Positions 43,536-45,355 of a DNA stretch of 45,355 bases are shown here, piece after piece. The notes under the pieces are model-generated. The model saw only the letters and a program-made list of their open reading frames with translations, was not told where the DNA came from and made no database searches. The position numbers and the translations under genes were made by a program. The DNA is from Blastopirellula marina (GTDB lineage: Bacteria > Planctomycetota > Planctomycetia > Pirellulales > Thermoguttaceae): the NCBI GenBank assembly GCA_020721965.1, contig DYLS01000032.1, forward strand, positions 1 to 45,355. The letters are read 5' to 3'. The first letter of the stretch is position 1. The number at the start of each line of letters is the position of its first letter.

Positions 43536-43610
43536 ACAAAGATGCCTGCGTCAATCCTGGACAACGATATCCGTGTCAATCTTGGACAAAGATACCTGCG
43601 TCAATTTTGG
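43536..43610. repeat. Three exact-period 25-bp tandem repeats
   Basis: Three units of 25 bp, 43536-43560, 43561-43585 and 43586-43610, share ACAAAGATRCCTGCGTCAAT with one to four changes each. Immediately after the third unit comes TTACAGCC and then the 17-base motif. No spacers, so not a CRISPR. Confidence 0.85.
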
Positions 43611-43618
43611 TTACAGCC

Positions 43619-43667
43619 CAGCCGTGAACGGTTACTCCTTGCCGCCCGCCCAGCGACTGATTCTAAT
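43619..43667 (+). promoter_or_regulatory. Candidate promoter with adjacent 17-base motif
   Basis: The motif CAGCCGTGAACGGTTAC (43619-43635) ends three bases before TTGCCG (43639-43644). That is followed after 17 bases by TCTAAT (43662-43667), a reasonable sigma70-type pair reading toward the ThuA gene. The leader to ATG 43799 is then about 125 bases. The close placement suggests the motif is an activator or repressor site; this is inferred. Confidence 0.5.
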
Positions 43668-43798
43668 GGGGAGGTACCCACTCCGGGCGAAGCCGGGCGT
43701 TCTCGGCCGGGTCGCGGGGCACATGTCCTGGCAGCCCGCCGCAATCCGACCACCCGCCTGCCGATAGTTCACTCTTAACCGCATCGTGAGGTACCCCC

Positions 43799-44728
43799 AT
43801 GCGACGCCGCGAAGCGATCCAGCTCGTTTCCAGTTCTTTCCTGGCCTTGGCCGCCGGATCGATGCCCAAGCTCCTCGCGCAGGAAGCGAAAAAGAAGAAG
43901 ATTCTCTTCTTCACGCGGAACGTGGGCTACTACCACGAAATTGTCCAACGCAAGCAAGGCCAGCAACTCAGCTTCGGTGAGCAGCGCTTGGTGGAGATCG
44001 GCGGCGAGATGGGCGTGGAGGTCGTCTGCACGAAGGACGGTCGGGTCTTCGATCAGGACCTTTCCCAGTACGACGCCTTCGCCTTCTACTGCAACAATGA
44101 CCTGACGCAACCGAATGACGCCGGCGAACCGCCGATGACGGCCGCTGGCAAAGCCCGTCTGTTGGCCACCATCGAGGACGGCAAGGGCTTCATCGGATTC
44201 CATTCCACCTGCGCCTGCTGGCGGACGCCAGGAGAGCCGTATGCCAACGTCCCGCAAGAGAAACTCGATCCCTTCCTGCGGATGCTGGGTGGTGAGTTCG
44301 TCGTGCATGGGCCGCAGCAAGAGGCCTCGCTGGCGATCACCTCGCATCGCCTTCCGCCCATCGCGCCGCTGGGTTTGGGAGAGGTGATCGCCTTCTTCGA
44401 CGAATGGTACTGCATGAAGAACTTCAACCACGACATGCACGTCATCCTGGTGCAAGAGACGCGATTCCTGAAAGGCGATTGCTACCGCCGCCCGCCGTTC
44501 CCCTCCACCTGGGCGCGGCGCCAAGGCAAGGGCAACGTCTTTTTCACGTCCATGGGACACACCGAGGACGTGTGGACCAGCCCACTCTTCGCGGTCTTCG
44601 TCACCGCCGGCATCAATTGGGCGGTCAAAAACGCCGATCCCGACTTGCCAGCCAACTTCGAGAAGGTCGTTCCCCACGCGGATATCCTGCTCGACAAGCT
44701 CGCGCCGCAGGAACAGCCCGCGCCGTAG
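43799..44728 (+). CDS. ThuA-domain protein with Tat-like signal
   Basis: Class I glutamine-amidotransferase-like protein of the ThuA family, found with sugar-degradation genes in other bacteria and common as exported proteins in planctomycetes. The N-terminus MRRREAIQLVSSSFLALAAG is a twin-arginine-like signal. The mature domain begins KKILFFTRNVGYYHEIVQR and includes YDAFAFYCNNDLTQPND, GFIGFHSTCACW and GNVFFTSMGHTEDVW, the usual ThuA landmarks with a conserved GFH-type segment. 309 residues. ATG 43799 has GAGG six bases upstream. No sugar dehydrogenase of the usual ThuB type lies next to it. The actual reaction is unknown for the family. Confidence 0.88.
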   Translation: MRRREAIQLVSSSFLALAAGSMPKLLAQEAKKKKILFFTRNVGYYHEIVQRKQGQQLSFGEQRLVEIGGEMGVEVVCTKDGRVFDQDLSQYDAFAFYCNNDLTQPNDAGEPPMTAAGKARLLATIEDGKGFIGFHSTCACWRTPGEPYANVPQEKLDPFLRMLGGEFVVHGPQQEASLAITSHRLPPIAPLGLGEVIAFFDEWYCMKNFNHDMHVILVQETRFLKGDCYRRPPFPSTWARRQGKGNVFFTSMGHTEDVWTSPLFAVFVTAGINWAVKNADPDLPANFEKVVPHADILLDKLAPQEQPAP

Positions 44729-44759
44729 GCTCCATGCCCGAAGCCCCCTCTCCAGCCTC

Positions 44760-44936
44760 CGCGATGGCCTTCATGTCGTGCTTCGCGGCCGGAAGAGCCA
44801 GTGGGATTATGTGCGATGGGCCAAGGCGGTGGCGCGGGCCTCGTTGCACAATCCCAACCTGACGCCGTGGCTGATCGATGATTGCGACGGCAACCTGGGC
44901 TTCTTCGGGTTGTTTTTCAGGCGGTGGCGATTCTGA
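44760..44936 (+). pseudogene. C-terminal remnant of an unidentified protein
   Basis: A plus-strand frame without a start codon reads LRDGLHVVLRGRKSQWDYVR, then WAKAVARASLHNPNLTPWLI and DDCDGNLGFF, ending at TGA 44934-44936. Its composition and the phrase LTPWLIDDCDGN look like a real protein segment, resembling from memory planctomycete glycosidase-like proteins with a YPNLxxWxIDDF motif. Upstream in this frame nothing protein-like remains beyond about 44757. So this is a truncated piece, with the N-terminal part of its gene lost. It overlaps the last 20 bases of the opposite-strand RND gene. Confidence 0.5.
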
Positions 44937-45355
44937 CCAGCCGTTTTACGAATTCGGCCAGATCGTCGAAGATGGTGTAGACGACGGGGATTACCACCAT
45001 GGTGAGCCCCACGGTTAGCCCCATGGCTGCGACGACCCCCAGCGGGCTCATCCGTTCGAGACCGACGGCCATTTCGAACACCGGCGGGATCAGGCCGACG
45101 ATTGTGGAGACGGTGGTCATCAGGACGGGACGCAATCGCAGCCGGACGGACTGAACGACGGCTTCGTTGCGTTCCATGCCCGCGGCCCGGGCTTGGAGGA
45201 TGAAATCGAGTAGCAGGATGCTGTTGTTGACGATGGTGCCGGCCAGGAGGATCATGCCCGTCATGGCGGGCTTGCATATGGGCTTGTCGAACAGGAGCAG
45301 GCCCCAGAATCCCCCGGCCACGGCCAAGGGGACGGCGGCCATGATGGTGACGGGG
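44917..45355 (-). CDS. RND-family efflux permease, C-terminal part (cut by window edge)
   Basis: The C-terminal 145 or so residues of a resistance-nodulation-division permease (AcrB/CusA type); the gene continues past the right edge. Visible parts are PVTIMAAVPLAVAGGFWGLL, the helix with GMILLAGTIVNNSILLLDFI (the conserved G-x-x-x-N-N/D-x-I-L region), the amphipathic QSVRLRLRPVLMTTVSTIVG and the last helices SPLGVVAAMGLTVGLTMVVI. The proton-relay Asp residues lie in the missing part. Substrate cannot be told. The reading frame is open to the edge at 45355. Confidence 0.93.
   Translation of the reverse strand, partial: PVTIMAAVPLAVAGGFWGLLLFDKPICKPAMTGMILLAGTIVNNSILLLDFILQARAAGMERNEAVVQSVRLRLRPVLMTTVSTIVGLIPPVFEMAVGLERMSPLGVVAAMGLTVGLTMVVIPVVYTIFDDLAEFVKRLVRIATA

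Larger units (their letters stand above)
43208..43798. other. Divergent intergenic region with tandem repeats and promoter
   Basis: 591 bp between corA and the ThuA gene. It contains the 25-bp tandem array (43536-43610), the 17-base motif directly after it and the ThuA-side promoter. Nothing else is recognised. Confidence 0.5.

Overview
The window is GC-rich, densely coded DNA that looks like a chromosome segment of a Planctomycetota bacterium, probably of the Pirellulales/Thermoguttaceae type. I base this on the gene families: a BBP7-type outer-membrane protein, a PQQ-like beta-propeller, a DUF11-repeat lipoprotein, a small carboxypeptidase-regulatory-like lipoprotein, Tat-exported FucI-like and ThuA proteins, and a GH29 fucosidase beside a beta-helix protein. 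Intergenic hairpin repeats of a kind frequent in these genomes also fit. This is inference from families; no rRNA, tRNA, phage or plasmid module was seen.

Layout. 0.3-7 kb: GH29 alpha-L-fucosidase, DUF502 membrane protein, a large beta-helix carbohydrate-active protein carrying two compensating frameshifts, and a fatty-acid desaturase. 7-13 kb: a PQQ-like propeller protein overlapping a BtuF-like lipoprotein, a BBP7-type porin-like protein, and a GT39-type membrane glycosyltransferase whose 3' end runs into a small inverted-repeat element. 13-14 kb: a 21-bp tandem array and a higBA toxin-antitoxin operon with a well-resolved promoter and two operator palindromes. 14-21 kb: a small minus-strand protein, a double-length ABC-2 permease, two overlapping CNNM/CBS membrane proteins, a small conserved-looking protein and a large lipoprotein. 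21-30 kb, minus strand: clpC, rnr and a hybrid histidine kinase. 30-33.5 kb: HNH endonuclease, single-domain response regulator, divergent YchF-like GTPase and a stand-alone LigD phosphoesterase-like protein. 33.8-37.2 kb: a small lipoprotein that appears to have lost its signal peptide, and a DUF11 lipoprotein. 37.8-45.4 kb: Tat-exported FucI-like protein, aat, leuB, corA, a ThuA protein, a gene remnant and the 3' end of an RND efflux permease cut by the window edge.

How the genes work together. Several exported enzymes (fucosidase, beta-helix protein, FucI-like, ThuA-like) suggest polysaccharide or deoxy-sugar scavenging in an enlarged periplasm. clpC and rnr form a protein/RNA quality-control block. 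Most other genes are single transcription units.

The most unusual material lies between genes. There are two hairpin families that share one architecture but differ by compensated stem changes, arranged as composites and as triplet arrays. There is a 135-bp element with perfect 12-bp terminal inverted repeats, and there are tandem arrays with 21- and 25-bp periods. A 17-base motif recurs exactly right after two of those arrays and close to promoters. I did not find an obvious new defence or biosynthetic gene system.
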